A stretch of DNA of 64,000 bases from Gnetum montanum (Eukaryota > Streptophyta > Gnetopsida > Gnetales > Gnetaceae), in contig MNCI01034769.1 of NCBI GenBank assembly GCA_015680685.1, forward strand, positions 417,246 to 481,245, written 5' to 3'. The notes under the pieces were generated by a model that worked only from the letters and a program-made list of their open reading frames with translations, had not been told where the DNA came from and made no database searches. The first letter of the stretch is position 1. Each line of letters begins with the position of its first letter. Shown here piece by piece: positions 44,616 to 56,768 of this stretch. Made by a program: the position numbers and the translations under genes.

Positions 44616-45023
44616 TATGCATATTAAGTTGCAAGAGGGGATTGCAGGGGTTGCCAGCTGCAGAAAATGGCTAACTCTGGTGACTACGAAAAATGACTAA
44701 CTCTAGTGACTACACTGTCTATGTTGAGAGCTAACTACACTCTTTATGCTAAGAGCTAACTAGGCTCTCTACTGAGCATCCAAAATTCACCTAACTATCA
44801 GAATGTGTGTTGCTATGCATGGTTCCAAAGGAACTAACTACTAGGTATAATATACACCAATTAATTAGTAGATGACGCCTATGCTAGCCTAAGATCTAGC
44901 TACTGTTGCACATGTAGTAAGTCCATAGGGGTGTCAAGGTCTATGCTAGCCCAAAGCTAGTAATAGTGATCTAGAGAGCACGTGAGACAACTGCAATGAA
45001 GACTAGGGAGAAAAATGGTTTGG

Positions 45024-45041
45024 GCCCTTCTTCTAGTGCCA
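45024..45041 (-). other. Primer-binding site of A
   Basis: TGGCACTAGAAGAAGGGC on the minus strand, six bases inside the 5' LTR. Confidence 0.7.
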
Positions 45042-45047
45042 AACAAC

Positions 45048-46795
45048 TATGGTGACCAAAAACATTGACCACTAGAACATTGAGGGGTCCACGGATGCAC
45101 AGTCCTAACCACAAGTTCACGTGAGGGCCTACTGGAGACAAAGATGGGATGCCCTAAATGATCTTATTAGTCAAACAAGGAAATCAAACAAGGACTTACT
45201 TAATGTAATTAGGGTGCAGCATGGTTAACTGCGATGTTGATGCGAAATAGTGCTAAGTGTTCAAATGGTATCAACGGTGTTAACAATGTCGAGCATAGTC
45301 AATTTCTTTTAGCAAAAATGAGGGTCTCAACATGTGGGGACCACTGCCCAAGCATGACTATGTGTTAAAATAGTAGAAAATGCAAGTAAAATGCTGAAAA
45401 TGCAAAGAAAGAAAGAAAGAGAGAACAAAACACCACCCCAAATGGGGTTGAGCATAGTTAACTCTAGAATGGATGAGAAGGTACATGGTGTACAATAAAC
45501 GTAGTGGACAGCGTAGTCACAATCTCAAGTGTGTTTGGCCATGAATACTAATGTTTTTCCATGGTGTTTATGCCTACTATGCTAGCTACCATAGTGTGTA
45601 GTGGGCTCCGGTGGTCTACAGTTGTATGCAACTTTGCCTCTCTCTGGTTCGCTTGTGTGCCTTTGCCAATCAACTCAAATTTTTGCCAACTTGCCAACCT
45701 TGAATCTTGTCCAATGCTCAAATTTTCCAACCTACTCCAATTTTTCCAACCCCTAAAACATTAAGGATGGGGGTATTTATAGGGCTATGTTTAATGTAAA
45801 ATGCAAAGTGACTGCCATGTGGCAAATGGGACAGTTGGAGCTACGCTATCATCCAACTACGCTCTTCACTAAGGTTGGTGGTATTGTGCTTTTATGTGCT
45901 CTACTGGGCTCTATGAGAGTATGAGATTGTGACTACACTATCAAGTACATGTATATGTGCTGAGAGGACCACAATGTACTTGAAAAAATGCAACTTTGGA
46001 GACTACACTTCAAGACTACGCTCTCCACTATCTTGTGTGGGATCAAGCGTAGTTACAATTTTGGGGATAAAAGAGATGCAAAAAAAATGCATTTTGATAA
46101 CTACGCTTGATGGAGGTGAGTTGGAGTTGAGCTAAATGCTAGTGTTGCATTGTGGAGGTCTTTGGAGGCTATTTTAGCTTACTATGCTTAACTATGCTCT
46201 AGATTGGGGGAGAGCGTAGTCCCACACTTGAAAAAATTTTGCAAAATATGACTATGTGCTAACTACACTCTCCATGGGAGGCTAACTATGCTCCCAACTA
46301 GGGGTGAGTGTAGACCCAACACTTATCAAAACTTGCAGAAACTAACTTCTAGTAAACTACACTCTAGGTTGGTGGAGAGCGTAGTCTCAACACCTAGAAA
46401 AATTTACAAAACTTGTGCCTTCATGCTGACTACACTTAACTATGATATGGGGCAGTGGAGAGCATAGTCTCAACACTTAGAAAAATTTATAAAAATTGTG
46501 CTTTCATGCTGACTATGCTTGACTACACTTTGGGGTAGTAGAGAGAGTAGTCTCAGCACTTCGAAAAATCACCAAAAATTGTGCCTTCGTGCTAACTAGG
46601 CTTGACTATGATCTAGGGTAGTGAAGAGTGTAGTCTCAATACTTAAAAGATCTTGTAGCAACTAGCTTTACACTTAGAAAAATTTGCAAAACTCACCTTT
46701 GTGTTGACTACACTCTAAGGCAATGAAGAGCATAGTCTCAACACTTAGAAAATTTTTCTCCCAAGATGCCGAAGTCCAAATTTGGTGGTGTTTCA
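45048..46795 (-). repeat. 5' LTR of element A
   Basis: 1748 bp, homologous throughout to the LTRs of B; it begins TGAAACACCACC at 46795. U3 units (46180-46740) are of the form CTACACTCTAGGTTGGTGGA with GAGCGTAGTCTCAACACTTA and TTAGAAAAATTT. The palindrome is less perfect than in B. Confidence 0.82.
45774..45821 (-). promoter_or_regulatory. LTR promoter of A: TATA box and decayed G-box
   Basis: TATAAATA (45781-45774) and CATGTG (45816-45821) in GCCATGTGGC, again a transition from CACGTG. Confidence 0.65.
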
Positions 46796-47160
46796 AAGCC
46801 ATTTTGATTCGACAAGTACTTTGTCATTTATTGCTCCTATAAAGAGGATTTTTCCTAGAAATTGATCAAAGAGTGGGTTGTCCTCCTTTTTGTTATCCCA
46901 TCTTAACCAAGAGAGACGGTCAATGACCACATTCTCAGTCCTTTTCAATCTACCATTATGAGATCAAATTCCTGCAAGATCACAAGCCACCATATGATAC
47001 GATTGCTCATCGTTGGCTTGTTCATTAGAAAGCATATGGCACTATGATTTTTGTGCACAAACACTTTATATCCAAGCACATAGTGCCTAAACTTTTTAAG
47101 AACATACACCACTATCATTAGTTCTTTCCTAGTTGTGGTGTAATTCAACTATGCACCCAC
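46796..47160 (-). pseudogene. RNase H of D and start of the linker to integrase
   Basis: 47148-46945 encodes NYTTTRKELMIVVYVLKKFR, YVLGYKVFVHKNHSAICFLM and WWLVILQEFDLIMVD, the standard RT-attached RNase H. After one stop the frame goes on as KGTENVV-DHLSRL-like sequence and FDQFLGKILFIGA toward integrase. It ends at the A junction. Confidence 0.8.
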
Positions 47161-48430
47161 AATGCTTTGGCTCAAGTAGTGGATGTAATATGGATGTTCC
47201 TTATTTTCCAACTACATAAGCATGACTTCCAAGGCATAATTAGATGCATCCATCATTATATGAAATGGTTTGGACTATTCTAGTGCCCATAGAATTGGAG
47301 TTTCTATGAGTTTTTCCTTTAGCCATTGGAATGCATGTTCACACTCCTTAGTCTAGATGAATGAATCATCCTCCTTTGTAAGCTCAACCAACAACTTTTC
47401 AATCTTAGAGAAATTCTCTATAAACAACTGGTAGCAGCTAATGTGTCCAAGGAATGATCAGACATCTTTGACTATCTTTAGTTGGCATATGATTCCTTGG
47501 ATGACCCTTATCTTTTTTGGGTCTACATCAATCCCTACATGAGTAATTTTGTACCCCAGTACTATGTCTTTCTAGACCATTAAATGGATTTTTTATCAAT
47601 TAACACTAAGGTTTGTTTCAACACATCTTTTTAGTACTTACTCAAGGTGATCTAGGGCTTACTCAAATGTAGCCCCATAGGTAGAGAAGTCATCCATAAA
47701 GACTTCTACCTTGCTACCAATCTGTTATTGAAAAATATTAAGGACCAAGCATTGAAATGTTGCAAGGGCATTGCATAGACTAAATGACATCTTGTAATAT
47801 GCAAAAGTCCCCCAAGGACTCATGAATGTTATTTTGACCTGATCCTCTAGTGCAATCTAGAATTGGCTATAGTCACTATAGCCATCCAAGAAGCTATAAT
47901 AGCAATGCCTAAATATAGTTTCCAACACTTGGTCCACAAATAGTAATGGGAAATGATATTTAAATGTTTCCATATTCAATAACCTAAAGTCAATGTAGAC
48001 TCACCACTCGCCACCTTTCATTGGTACAATTACAAGTGGACTAACCCACTCACTATCCACGATGGAATAGATGAACCCCACCTTGAGGATTTGTTCTATT
48101 TCCTCCTTGATGATCTACTTCAACTTGGGATTCAACTACCTCTATGGATGCCTTCTTAGCTTCATGTCTGAGTTAATGTAGATATGATGCTAGCACATCC
48201 TTAAATCAATTCTAATTAGTTTAGGCTATGATCAAGCAAAGGTTGTTGGCAATTTGTTGACCACCTCCAACAACTTTTCTTTTCCTTCAAGAGAAAGATT
48301 TGAATTGATTATCATTATCTTGCCATTTTTTAAAATTGCATACTCCATGCCAACTGGTAGAGTTTTTAATTCTAGGGGCTCTAGCTTGAAATTATTAGGA
48401 TTTCCAACTCTCCCCAATAGGTATCATCAC
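47161..48430 (-). pseudogene. Reverse transcriptase of D
   Basis: 48417-48232 gives the segment before RT (LEPLELKTLPVGMEYAILKN, SLEGKEKLLEVVNKLP). Then fingers and palm follow in broken frames. The catalytic block VFMDDFSTYGATFE lies near 47690, followed by VLKRCVETNL, GIDVDPKKIRVIQ, FLGHISCYQLFIENFSKIE and AFQWLKEKLIETPIL. The DD pair is intact. Stops, several at former CAG or TGG codons, disrupt it. FMDDFS.YG separates it from the YIDD of A and B. Confidence 0.8.
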
Positions 48431-48599
48431 TTCATCATTAGAGAGTTGGTGATAAACTTGCTTCAGTTCATCCATACCTTCAACATAAGCACATGTCAGG
48501 CTCTCAATAGGTTCCATGCATAGTATGCTACTATCAAAGTTAGTTGTTAGCCACTGGGTGCTCTCCTATTTTGTGGCTACTATGTACAGGAACCTTTGG

Positions 48600-48960
48600 A
48601 TATCCATTTCATGTGCACATTGATTGCATGATTTAATGTATGTACTTTTTATGGACTAGATTTTTTGCACACAATTGCACCCATTATTGCTATACACAAT
48701 TCTTAGAACAAACTTCTTCTCGAGTCACCCAAATTCATTCTCCTTGGATATTTCCAAGGAGAGGTCCTTAATGCCTATTCGTGCATCAACAATGCTTAAC
48801 CAAGCACATCCCATAATGATGGGAAAGTTGCCTTTGCAATTTTCAACCTTGATCACCAAAAAATTAGTAGGAGAAGACCACCCACAAACTGTGGTTACAA
48901 TGTCCTCCACTAATCTCAATGGAACAGTGATTGACAGGTCTACCTATTCCAAATGGATAT
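48600..48960 (-). pseudogene. Aspartic protease fragment of D
   Basis: 48919-48725 encodes MRLVEDIVTTVCG, NFLVIKVENCKGNFPIIMGC and AWLSIVDARIGIKDLSLEI. This matches the second half of gypsy proteases (IILGRPFL.T..A.ID). The active-site half lies upstream in another frame and is poorly legible (FD.NLISYDMYKA near 49030-48990). Confidence 0.6.
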
Positions 48961-48999
48961 TGCTCTTCTTAAGAGGTGGTAGGTTCTAGGCCTTGTACA

Positions 49000-51522
49000 T
49001 GTCATAGGAGATGAGATTGACATCAAAACCAAAATCAAGAAGAGTCTTGCATGGCTCATGTGCAATGATCTATATGTAAATAAGAGGACTTCCCAAGTTA
49101 GATCTCTTCATGGGAGGGTTGCCAACCTTGATCCGATTAAAGATAGCATGAGTTAAAATCACAGTGTGGATTTGAGGTAGCATTTCATTTGAAGGGCCCT
49201 TGAATGTGTTTAATATAGAGGATGAGGGTGTTGGAGATATAGGATGACCAGCCACATTAGGTTGTAAGGGTTTTGGAGGACTATTGAGTCAAAAAAATGG
49301 TTATTTCCTAGATTGATTGTCCGAACAACTTGGTTGGAAGGTCAGTTATAAATTTACAACCCTTGTAGCATTTTGTTGTTGTGGCTATCGGGGAATTTTT
49401 CCCTACATAAATGGAGTAGGAGGTAACTAGGTTGATGGCAAAAGGATGTATGCAAATGGATGTGGGTGCTTCCCTTAAGTAGATGGTGGATGAGTTCAAT
49501 AGTACTCTAGAGGATAATAATAATGTTGGAAGGAGGCATGGCTAGCAAAACTTTGTGAGGAACTAGGTTGCTGAACATAGTACCCATATGGATTTGGTTG
49601 CTTGTAAGGGTACTGTTGTCTTGGTAGTGGTATCCTCCATGACTATGGTTACTTCCACTACTAGTATTACTCATACAGTTGTGATGAAGCTCCACTTGGA
49701 TAGTAAGCTTATTGTTGCTGGTGGAACTACCTTAGATTGCCTTGAGGATAAGGCAATCCTCTAGGTGTTTGCCCCTATGCTAGTTAAGGATTCAATGTGT
49801 ACATCCTAGGCTCTTGTAAGTGTGACACCATAGGGAAACATCCCTTAGGATGTTCATATTGACAAATTTCACATCCAACATCATCATCAGAGTCTGTCTC
49901 CACAGCTTTTTCTACTGCAACAACTTTGCTCTTACCTCTTTGGTAGGCACATTCAGCTTTTTTCTGCCTCCTGTGGTTGCAATCACTATTCTAATCTTTG
50001 GATTCTTCAACAATCTTCATAGCAGTTTGAATTTTTCATCCAAAGAGTTCCATAATTTATTAACCTTTTTCAAAATATTAGAAAGAGATTTTTGGATAGG
50101 TAAAGTTTTCTTGTTCACCACCTTGTGGAGTGGCGAATCCTCCTTGTCATAGAATCAAACCTTCCCTTTCCTAATGGAAGGATCCCTATTATATTCTTAT
50201 GCACTTTGCCTTTTTTACAACTCACCTTCTTCTTTTACTGCCTGCTCTATCAGCCTTTATATCTAATGAGCTCTTAGTTTGTACAGTCTCCCTTGGGCAT
50301 AAACCCCAAGAGTTCTTCTAGTTTCTACTTTGAGCCCATCTATGATGTGCCAGAGTTGTTCCCTCTAAGAATAACCATGGCCATGACATCAATGTAAGAG
50401 AGAATAATATTTTCCCATGGTGGCATCCAAGGGTTCATGTGTTCCCTATTTCCAGTGTTGGATTTACCTTCTCAAATTAGACACTTTGGAGTATGTCTGG
50501 TATTTGTCATTAAATAGTTCTAGCATGGTACTCCATTTGTGAATGGATTATGGTTGTAAGGACTGGTACTAGCCTTCTTCCTCTTTGATGTGTCATGGGA
50601 AATAGCTTCAATCTCTACCAATCATTCTATATGTTTTGTAAGGCACAAGCATCATGAAAGGTTTGTAGTGGTTTTGCAGATCAAAGTTATATCCCCCCCA
50701 CCCCCACCTCCCCCACNTGCAATGTTAAGCATGCTTCAAGTTGCCAATAAAGGCTCATCATCATCATTATTTCATTATTGCCGATGATGTCCTTTGTTAC
50801 CCCTTCGATTATTGTGGGCTTGGCAATCAATATTATTGTCCTGCCTTTGACATCCATCATGATTGTTCCTTATGTGGAATTTTTTAGAACCAAAAGAAGA
50901 ATTAGAAAAAGATGCATATGAAGAGGATGAAGAGGGAGGAGGACTACCACCACCATGGTATCTGCCAACTCTCCTTCGGTTGTCACAGCCACATTCATTA
51001 GGTTTCTTATCATTCTGATGCTTGTACAAGTCCCTACCTTGACTACCATCTTTACTTAAACCTACATTGTTGATAGTGGATCAAGAATTTAAGGCCACAC
51101 CCTCATCACCAATAATGAGGGGTGGAGAATTTTCATGTTGAGAGCTCCCAAAGAGAGGGTCCTCATTGCCATCTTGATTCAGCAAGAACAAGGGATTGGT
51201 GAACCATTTCACCTTCATAAATTCATGATACTTCTCCTACTGTTGATCTCTCTAGTGTTATGTTTTAGTAGGAAGGTAGTCCTAGTAGTCATAATCATGC
51301 ATAATGTACTCTTCTTGAAGATCATGGATGCCTAACTTCTTAAGAGTTTGAAGCAGCATCACAAGCACAGATCGATTAGGAGGCATTACAATATTACAGT
51401 TGTTCATTGTGGTGCAGGATAAAGGTGAAATCAAACACATACTCATCTGGATGAGTATATACCGCCTTGCACTCTTAAGGGACTAGCAATTTAGCATCAT
51501 CATGCTTGAGAGAAGAAGACAT
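49000..51522 (-). pseudogene. gag-like region of D
   Basis: An ATG at 51522 begins MSSSLKHDDAKLL. A serine/proline-rich, then basic segment follows (51029-50775: SPPPSSSSSYASFSNSSFGS, KKFHIRNNHDG). Further on, CEICQYEHPKGCFPM (near 49880) looks like a degraded zinc-binding segment ahead of the protease. The central part shows IMELFG, EKAVETDSDDDVG and many stops. I call it gag from position between primer site and protease; the sequence itself is weak. Confidence 0.5.
50717..50717. other. Ambiguous base in a C/A-rich run
   Basis: A single N in CCCCCACNTGC, again by a C run, like the one at 14074. Confidence 0.9.
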
Positions 51523-51656
51523 TTTGCAAACAAATAGAATATTTGTGTGCTTATATAATTATATTATGTGGGAGAGTGATGTTGACCTTGGGGTTCATCC
51601 AATGATGTTAATGATGTTTACTAATCCTACATAGTGCACATTTCAAACAAAAAGAA

Positions 51657-51674
51657 TCCCCAAAAATGGCACCA
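51657..51674 (-). other. Primer-binding site of D
   Basis: TGGTGCCATTTTTGGGGA on the minus strand, one base from the LTR end. It is a clear variant of the TGGCGCC...GGGGA primer site used by many plant Ty3/gypsy elements. Confidence 0.75.
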
Positions 51675-51675
51675 A

Positions 51676-52650
51676 TGATGAGTGGTGAAAGACATTTCTA
51701 TGCTCAACCATACAAATCATGAAGCATTCACGTGCAATCTAGTCAAATTCCATAAACTCTATGTCTTCCGATACACTAGTCATCTAGGAAGTGAACCTTG
51801 CCCTAATGGTCATTCGTTGTCTTCCCAATTACATTTATGATGTAAAAAGATATTGTTAAGTGTAATTGAGGCATATGATTTTTATTGTTTTATGTTTTAT
51901 GTTCCTTGGTATTAAAGTAGAGAGATGAAGCAATTTAATAAATAATTTAATTTAACTACTTAACTAGTCCTAACATAAGCATCCAATCACTTTTCGTTCA
52001 CATCATGGACCCACATATCCACTTCTAGGTTACCAAGCGCTATGTTGTTGGGTGAACCAAGTAATAACACTATTGGAATTACTAAGTGAATACATGTTTA
52101 TGCTCAAAGTAGTTGTACTTATGTACTTAATCTATTTATAGCTTAATTGATCAACTAATCGCTTAAAGTCTAATTGAGCTTAATTAATGGGATATTTAAT
52201 GAAAATAATAAATTCATAAATAAATAATAATATATTCTCATTGCTGCAAACTTTAATCAAAAGGCTCATCTTTATTGTCATACACACTAGTGTGGTTCAA
52301 GTACAACAATGCTCAAATAAAGATCCGTACACTTTTTAACTCCAACTGCAGGCACTCACAGAAATATTCTAACTCTAAAATGGAAAAACTTCAAGAACTC
52401 TACTAAAACTATCACTCTCTCCCCATAAACATAGCTATGAGCTCATATTTATAGTTTTTGTTGTTGGGCTATGACGACAGGGCACCATAGACATAGCCAA
52501 TTCTACGTCGGCGTGGCCCCATCAACAAGGCAACATCACGTAAATGGGGCCTGTTGAGAAGCTTGCATCAACGAGGGTCCATCGACATAACACTTTGATG
52601 CTCATCAAGATATAAGCTACAAATTTAAATGGAAAATTGAGACTTAGTTC
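51676..52650 (-). repeat. 5' LTR of D (right end approximate)
   Basis: On the plus strand it begins TGATGAGTGGTGAAAGACAT next to the primer site. It shares phrases with the copies at 56769, 58191, 59416 and 62019 (CTCAACCATAC, CATGTTTATGCTCAAAGTAG, AAAGGCTCATCTTTATTG, AATAAAGATCC). TATA on the minus strand is at 52453-52446. CATCAACAAGGCAACATCA-type phrases follow upstream. Confidence 0.65.
52446..52453 (-). promoter_or_regulatory. TATA box in the LTR of D
   Basis: TATAAATA on the minus strand. The same box is found at 58912-58919, 60115-60122 and 62876-62883 in the sister LTR copies. Confidence 0.55.
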
Positions 52651-52699
52651 ATAAGTAAAAAGAAACTTTAAATGATGAATTTTAATCTCTTATGGATTC

Positions 52700-53690
52700 A
52701 TAGATGAATGAAGGATCCACCAACACTATTCAAAGCTAATTTGGAGGTGAAATAGGATCATTATTGGATACCATCTTGTAGGTGATGTTAGTAGATGATA
52801 CAGTGATACTGATATTGGAGGAAGATGATGCTCACATATGCTACCAGTAATGCAGGTGTTGGAATTGAGCTTGCAAACTACAGATGATAGTAGAAGGGAA
52901 ATGAAGCTTGTAGTTGATGCAATTGATGTAAGTATTAACACTTCAAATCTCTTGAAACTAGAAAAGTACTTTAAAATCTAAAGAAATTAGCCTCAAATTT
53001 ATGTTTGAAGTAGGTATTTATAGGATTAGTATTTTTTAAAATACTTGGAATTCAAAACTAGAAACTAGGAATTTACTTTTGGTAACCCAAACTCGTGTGT
53101 AGGGCAAGTAATGCTAATGACATTGGTAAGTGATACAATGACACTAATGTTGGCATCAACATCACTTGCATCAGCATAATTCTACATTTTACCTTTCAAA
53201 TTACCATTCTAAAGCTCTAGGAACCACTTTTAATAGTTGAACTAATGTCAAACATTGCAGGAGTGATGTCAAGTGGATGCTAGAAGTCACACAGTGTCAA
53301 AAGTATTATCTAAGATCAAGTTTTCATGTTTTTTCCTATATGTGATGTTGGAAGTGTTAGTGTCATCCAACATTGCCAAGGTAAATTGCTAAATAAATAT
53401 CTTTATCATAGTGTGCTGATGTGAAGAAATATCAATAGAATAGAACAAGTACAGATTAGGGAAAATAAATGAAGTTGCATGTGAGAGATATAGAAGAATG
53501 ATAGTAGAAATTAAAGATAGGAAAAAAATAAAATATGGAGGGGATTAAAACCAATGAAATAAAATGTAGATAAGGATGAAAGATAAGGGTTAGGAAAAAT
53601 CTAATGATGCTCTTTTTTTTTTTTCTTGCTTCAAATATAATACTTCTTGAGTTACACATAGTTGACAAGATTAGGATATTAATTCCCATC
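52700..53690 (-). repeat. Probable LTR remnant with TATA box and ATGTTGGCATCAACATC phrases
   Basis: TATAAATA on the minus strand at 53022-53015, with TGACACTAATGTTGGCATCA and GTGATACAATGACACTAATG repeats upstream (53100-53400). A polypyrimidine run (plus strand, 53613-53626), then an integrase fragment, lie to the right. This suggests the 3' LTR and purine tract of the element owning that integrase. Ends are not resolved. Confidence 0.4.
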
Positions 53691-53699
53691 TGAGTTTAT

Positions 53700-54900
53700 G
53701 AGACAATATGCTTTATTGCCAAGATTTTTTAAGAAATATGAAGAAACCTTACTAAGTGGAAGACAACTTGGAAGTCTTAGCATTTGAGAAATGTTGCAAG
53801 AAAAATCATCTTTTCTTATTTCTCTTAGTTTGACATGCTTATTATGGTATTGGTGCATAACTTCTTGATGATTCTAGATATTAATTGCTACTTGCTTACA
53901 ATTTTCTTCCAAAGTGTTTAGCTCAACACAACACATTTTGTCATTCTTTTTTGTCATACAATTATTCAAGCCTGCTTGAAGAGATGACACATATATTTTC
54001 ATTAGCAACATTACTTCAAACCCATAAGTCAACATGAATGGGAATTCAGCCAATTTCATTTTGGAAACTACTTTAGTAAACCCAAAGGGTGTGGGATAAC
54101 TTGGTATGAAAATTTCTCTAGGATTTGTAGACCATGATTTTGAATAAGCATATTAGGAATTTATTAGTTAAGTCAATTTGATCATTGGATTAAAGATAAT
54201 AGGAAAATGAAAATGATTGGATGATTTGGTACAAGTCACAAAACTTAGCAACTTCTTTGTTTTTAAATTAACATTCATTGTTGCTTACAATGTGGAGTGT
54301 AATACCAAACTAGCTAATGATATGGTCCAAGGTGAAACAACATATATACTTTGATGTTGTATATTTTAAAAAAATGTCTCCAACCCACTTGGTAAAGTAA
54401 TATGTAGTTGTTACAATAAACTGGTGATTAGTAGAAGATGGGAGATTGTTTGAACCTATGAGATCTAGCTCCCATTTCTAGAAGGGTCGTATGATTTCTA
54501 AAGTCCTATGCTCCTAAGATGGAACATAGATAAGTGAAACATGATATTGCCATGTATCACTAATTTTAACTACTGTATATCCATCCATAGACATCATAGA
54601 CAATGAGTAACCTAGAGAAAGAATATAAGCTCCTAAAGATTGATATCCTAAGTGGCCACACACATACATCATAATGTACTTATTCTAAAACCATCGGTGC
54701 TTCTTTTGGAGGTATTGTATGATGTCACAATATTGTTCACCCTCTTCTAAGTTGACTAATCTAATTCATTATGTGTTTTTGAGAGTGATTAACATATCTT
54801 GCATTGAGTGGAATAAATGATCTTTAGGAAAAATAGAATCTACAAGAAGAGAAAAAGTAGCTAAAGCATCTACAAGCATGTTTTTTGAGCATTGGATATG
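53700..54900 (-). pseudogene. Archaeal-type RNase H end and integrase fragment (element E)
   Basis: Read leftward from 54890: KNMLVDALATFSLLVDSIFP (end of the second RNase H, N..AD.LA block). Then CGHLGYQSLGAYILSLGYSL (degraded zinc-binding part), TLEIIRPF-KWELDLIGSNNL, THHQ-like QFIVTTTYYFTKWV (integrase core start). Finally 54059-53874 is KLAEFPFMLTYGFEVMLLMK with SSLQAGLNNCMTKKNDK (C-terminal region). The order and the second RNase H suggest a Tat element different from A and B. Gag, protease and RT are not seen to the right. Confidence 0.7.
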
Positions 54901-56744
54901 CACTAGGAAAAACTTGTTAAAAAATGTAAACTTAAATTATATATGTTATACATATAACATGTATAAATCATGTTTTTCATTCATCACCTTTTATTTTTCC
55001 AACACCTTTCTTCTGCATCGACTTTTTTCTAGTTTTACAAAATAGTAACCATTTTCCATCCAATTTCTTTATTTCACAACCATTTTCAATCCAATACCTT
55101 GCATTTCAAGTTTGGTTATTCCATTTCTAAACATGTATCAAGCCCACATGTCATGCTACATGATTGTGATTCTTCTACTTATAAATAGATTTTGGTCTTC
55201 GTTACATTTTATTTTAATTTGTAGAACATTTTTAGTGCATAGGTTTGGAATGAAGTGAAAATTTATTATGGATGTTTGAACAAAAATGAAAGCCAATAAA
55301 AAGATTTTGAATGCTCTTCTAAAAATTAAAGAATTTTATTTAATTTTCCTTTTCAAGTGGATGTCATAATTTTTTTGTGTATTTTCTATTCTTTCTCCCT
55401 AGTTCTTAATTCATCATTAATCTTTTACAATTTTAATATTATGCCAAGACTATGAAAATTTTTTCACTTTGGACTTGTTTTTATATGGAAATTATTATTG
55501 TGATTTTGTCCAAATTATTTTCTATCTTTTGGTGAATTTCTAAAATATATAGAAGCTTTGTCCAACTTACTCCTTGGATATTTTATGATTATTTTGAATT
55601 AGTCCCTGATATGAATGGGATTTTGTAGAATTCTATGGAATTGGGCTATTTTGGAAATCTTTTCATTTTGAATATAATAAAATAATATATAATGTGACCA
55701 AGTTTGCTCAGTTTATAGCTAGGAAAACACCAAAAGAGTAACTTGGAATGAAAGTTGGATCAAATTTGTATAAGATGGATCTTCTAAACTTGAAAACTAA
55801 TTTTTATATATTTTATATTTTTGTCAAATAGAAACCTTGTATACTTTTTGGATATTTGAGTCATGTACCTATTTTATGAATAAATAATAAAGTATGATAA
55901 ATATGAGCATGCATCATTTGGATTGTGATATTGCAAGGATCATTTCTCATGTCAATGCATACTATATGTTTGGAAAAAATAATATTATTTTATTATATAT
56001 TAATATTTTATTAACTCCACCAATACCAACCCCAAGCCCAAATAAGAAAGGAGGAGAGTTTGTGTCTAGTTACTAGCTAGCTATAAAACCTTACCAAATC
56101 TTATGGATGAGTTCTTTTTTAGATTTTGTAAATGCTAAGGCATTCCTCAAATGTGATGCATAGTAGTCAAGATATGAGAAAAAATAATCAAAGATTATTT
56201 GAAGAAACTACAAATAAACAAAGATCAAGATCTTCATAAACGTGAATGGCAAAAAAAAACTCATGTAGCTAATCTTATTCTATTGGGACAAAGCTAGGAT
56301 GATGATGATGATGATGATGATAGATTAATATTTTATTTATTATTATTATTATTATTTAATTTCGCAAACTACAAACTTGAATATCTTTATTTCTAATTAA
56401 GATGAAACAAGTATAATTGGAATCATTATTTTGCATCATTTTTAATAATGCAACTCATTAAAATTTTTAACATCTACTTTTTTGTGGCTATGCTAATTCT
56501 AATTTTTATTTAAATTAATCTTATTTAATTATTTATGAAAGTCATAAGAAATTTTTTTGCATTATATTGCTTTGCTATATTTATGCTTATATTTGATATT
56601 TTGTATTTATTTTATAGTTTTTCCTAAATTCATAAATTAAGGTTAAATCTAGATCCTTGAGTTTTTTAAGCATTTCTATTAGTTATTTATAACATTTTAT
56701 AGATAATTAATAGTGTTGTTACAGTAACTTCCTAAACTATCAGC
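54900..56744. other. AT-rich DNA without recognisable genes
   Basis: Very T- and A-rich. It contains (GAT)n at 56298-56322 followed by a TTA-type run at 56334-56358. Short frames such as 55894-56076 have no recognisable motif. By position it is interior of an element whose primer site is at 56749-56766, but no gag is legible. Confidence 0.5.
56298..56358. repeat. (GAT)n followed by (TTA)n microsatellite
   Basis: Eight GAT units, a 10-bp gap, then five to six TTA units. Confidence 0.9.
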
Positions 56745-56748
56745 ACCA

Positions 56749-56766
56749 TCCCTAGCAATGGCGCTA
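56749..56766 (-). other. Primer-binding site of element E
   Basis: On the minus strand TAGCGCCATTGCTAGGGA, a decayed TGGCGCC.TTGC.GGGGA primer site, two bases from the start of the LTR copy at 56769. Confidence 0.6.
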
Positions 56767-56768
56767 AA

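Larger units (their letters stand above)
1..46795 (-). mobile_element. Element A: giant Tat-lineage Ty3/gypsy retrotransposon, 3' end outside window
   Basis: A runs on the minus strand from its 5' LTR (45048-46795) leftward. It has a primer site (45024-45041), gag (to 44615), protease (about 41150-41790), a 31-bp array (39690-40665), an antisense gene (35586-39444), pol (22880-26370), a second array (22691-22870 continuing at 1590-1785) and a 3' region (841-1585). It is interrupted by B (1786-22685) and C (27238-34593). Without those insertions at least 18.5 kb of A is present. The archaeal-type RNase H after the usual RNase H places it in the Tat lineage. Its own insertion broke element D; the five bases right of its 5' LTR are AAGCC, and the matching left copy is off-window. 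All frames are broken. Confidence 0.85.
46796..52650 (-). mobile_element. Element D: Athila-like Ty3/gypsy retrotransposon, cut by A
   Basis: Read leftward: 5' LTR (from 51676 rightward), primer site, gag, protease, RT, RNase H, then the junction with A at 46795. Integrase and 3' LTR would lie beyond A, left of the window. The RT motif FMDDFSTYG and the phrase ENVV.D.LSRL after RNase H are typical of Athila. The right end of the LTR is not resolved. Confidence 0.78.
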
